Assembly: GCA_949741925.1 (NCBI GenBank)
Contig: CATJOY010000047.1
Location: 1 to 64,000, forward strand
DNA length: 64,000 nucleotides
Reading direction: 5' to 3'
Source of the DNA: an uncultured Desulfovibrionaceae bacterium
Lineage (GTDB): Bacteria; Desulfobacterota; Desulfovibrionia; Desulfovibrionales; Desulfovibrionaceae
Positions 62,523-64,000 of the stretch are shown here, piece by piece. Under the pieces are notes generated by a model, which saw only the letters and a list, made by a program, of their open reading frames with translations, was not told the origin of the DNA and did not search any database. Each line of letters starts with the position of its first letter. Position 1 is the first letter of the stretch. Both the position numbers and the translations under genes were made by a program.

Positions 62523-64000
62523 ATGCATTCATACCCATTGTTGGAAATTCTCGCTGCGGGTTTTGGCGCGGCTTTGCTGTTCGGCTATATTGCCCACCGC
62601 CTGCATCTTTCCCCCCTTGTGGGCTATCTTGTGGCGGGCTTTTTGGTTGGACCGCAAACGCCCGGTCTGGTTGTGGATATGGCTCTGGCTCATGAGCTTT
62701 CCGAAGCCGGAGTTATCCTTCTCATGTTCGGCGTGGGCCTCCATTTCAACCTGAGCGATCTGCTGGCGGTCAAGCGGGTGGCTCTGCCGGGCGCACTCGT
62801 GCAAATAGCGGCGGCCACCACCCTTGGGGCTTGCGCTGGCCTGGCTTTCGGTATGAGCCTCCCGGCCGGGCTGATGTTGGGGCTGGGTCTCTCCGTGGCC
62901 AGTACCGTGGTCTTGCTGCGGGTTCTCAGCGATGCCAAAGTGGTGAACACAATTCACGGCCATGTGGCCATCGGCTGGCTGGTGGTTGAGGATATTTTTA
63001 CGGTACTGGTGTTGGTGCTATTACCGAGTTTGGCCGTGCTCCTGGCCGGGGAAAGCGGCGGGGCGGGTTCCATGCTGGCCGCCTTCGGGCTGGCTCTTGT
63101 TCGGTTGATCGCCCTCTGGGTGCTTGTGCTGGTGGTCGGGGGCAAGGTTGTGCCTTGGCTGCTTATCAAAGTTGTGCGAACGCGTTCTCAGGAACTTTTT
63201 ACCCTGACGGTTCTTGTGGCCGCCTTTGCCACGGCTGTGGGCGCAGCTGTTTTCTTTCAGGCTTCCATGGCATTGGGCGCGTTTCTCGGCGGCATGGTTG
63301 TGGGCAAAACCAAGCTCAGCCACCAGGCGGGGGCAGATTTGCTGCCTTTGAAAGATGCGTTTGCCGTTCTTTTTTTCCTTTCGGTCGGCATGCTTTTTGA
63401 TCCGGTTTTTCTGGTGAAGCAACCGCTGCTGGCGCTTTCCTGCCTGGGGATTGTGCTTATTGCCAAACCCCTGACCGCCTTGGTCGTGGTCAGCCTTCTG
63501 GGGTATTCGGCCCGCACAGCCCTGACCGTGGCCCTCGGCCTGGCCCAGGTCGGCGAGTTTTCTTTTATTTTGGCCCAGCAAGCCCAGGCCCTGGGCATGA
63601 TTCCCGGCGATGTTTACAGTGTGCTGGTTATCTGCGCGTTGATTAGCATTACGCTGAATCCCGGGGCATTTCGCCAGATTCTTCGGATCGAGACCCGCCT
63701 CAGGAGCCACCCGCGCCTTTGGCGTCTGATGAACTCCCGGGCGGATGCCAGGGCAGCCAAAGGCAATGCCGAGCATTTGGCTGCCCCCGATCCGGAGGAT
63801 GCGCCCGGGGAAGGCGAGGAGATAGCCTTGGTCATTGGCTATGGGCCTACAGGCCAAAGTGTGACCGAAGCTCTCCGGGCCAAGGGGGTGACGCCTGTGA
63901 TCATTGATATGAATGTAGATACTGTCAATGCGTTGACCGACCGGGGCGTGTGGGCGATTTTCGGTGATGCGGAGCGCAGGGAGGTTTTGCTTGCGGCGGG
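62523..64000 (+). CDS. Kef/CPA2-type cation:proton antiporter with TrkA-N domain (3' end cut)
   Basis: Only the first 492 codons are in the window. Residues 1-~380 are the Na+/H+ exchanger domain with the NhaA/Kef patterns HRLHLSPLVGYLVAGFLVGP, GWLVVEDIFTVLVLV and LFFLSVGMLFDP, about twelve membrane segments. From ~440 begins a TrkA-N Rossmann domain, VIGYGPTGQSVTEAL, that binds NAD and gates the channel. ATG at 62523 follows GAGGAGGAAGA. Role: K+ or Na+ export coupled to H+. The missing end is beyond base 64000. Confidence 0.9.
   Translation, partial: MHSYPLLEILAAGFGAALLFGYIAHRLHLSPLVGYLVAGFLVGPQTPGLVVDMALAHELSEAGVILLMFGVGLHFNLSDLLAVKRVALPGALVQIAAATTLGACAGLAFGMSLPAGLMLGLGLSVASTVVLLRVLSDAKVVNTIHGHVAIGWLVVEDIFTVLVLVLLPSLAVLLAGESGGAGSMLAAFGLALVRLIALWVLVLVVGGKVVPWLLIKVVRTRSQELFTLTVLVAAFATAVGAAVFFQASMALGAFLGGMVVGKTKLSHQAGADLLPLKDAFAVLFFLSVGMLFDPVFLVKQPLLALSCLGIVLIAKPLTALVVVSLLGYSARTALTVALGLAQVGEFSFILAQQAQALGMIPGDVYSVLVICALISITLNPGAFRQILRIETRLRSHPRLWRLMNSRADARAAKGNAEHLAAPDPEDAPGEGEEIALVIGYGPTGQSVTEALRAKGVTPVIIDMNVDTVNALTDRGVWAIFGDAERREVLLAA

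Overview
The window looks like the chromosome of a Gram-negative anaerobe of the Desulfovibrionaceae type (Desulfobacterota), probably an amino-acid-using, gut-associated lineage. This is inferred from gene content: an Mla-type outer-membrane lipid system, many outer-membrane lipoproteins, a flagellar hook gene behind a sigma-54-like site, a HEAT-like protein of a kind I associate with Desulfovibrio, ferredoxin-dependent 2-oxoglutarate oxidation and a tripartite tricarboxylate transporter. Most of the DNA is GC-rich. The main exception is an AT-rich block at about 19.8-21.4 kb, just downstream of a tRNA-Leu. No rRNA, CRISPR array, transposase or complete prophage was seen.

Layout. 0.2-3.1 kb: ABC-F ATPase, hotdog thioesterase, cupin. 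3.4-3.7 kb: two tandem tRNA-Asp genes with a good sigma-70 promoter and a terminator. 4.7-8.3 kb: a phospholipid-transport operon (STAS-MlaE fusion, MlaF, MlaD, auxiliary lipoprotein). 8.4-11.0 kb: a lone OppD/DppD ATPase, a beta-barrel protein and a lipoprotein. 11.3-19.1 kb: argC, a DUF1844 protein, a class V aminotransferase, polA, a HEAT-like protein and an AlaX editing protein. 19.3-22.2 kb: tRNA-Leu, then an AT-rich segment holding a GYF-RDD membrane-protein gene broken by one in-frame stop.

22.5-49.5 kb is mostly amino-acid and organic-acid catabolism. The hut cluster (ftcD-hutI-fchA-hutU, without hutH) takes urocanate to glutamate and methenyl-THF. Next come a tctCBA transporter with an ornithine-cyclodeaminase-like enzyme, a PhnD-like protein divergent from a LysR regulator, a PanE-like reductase with an M20 peptidase, and a LysR regulator divergent from a TDT carrier. 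Then follow a permease, an unrecognised 413-residue protein and an L-asparaginase, and finally korDABC with sucCD. Together these can convert histidine-derived glutamate, after deamination elsewhere, to 2-oxoglutarate, succinyl-CoA and succinate, giving reduced ferredoxin and ATP.

49.8-64 kb: a Sel1-repeat lipoprotein, a large lipoprotein resembling a degraded GH13 enzyme, flgE, the conserved block rpmH-rnpA-yidD-yidC-jag-mnmE on the minus strand, an M48 metalloprotease lipoprotein, and the first 492 codons of a Kef/CPA2 antiporter that runs off the end. The best leads for new biology are the unrecognised protein between the permease and asparaginase, the broken GYF-RDD gene in the AT-rich block, the orphan peptide-transport ATPase, and the gene-free DNA before korD that holds a tiny ORF with a strong ribosome-binding site.
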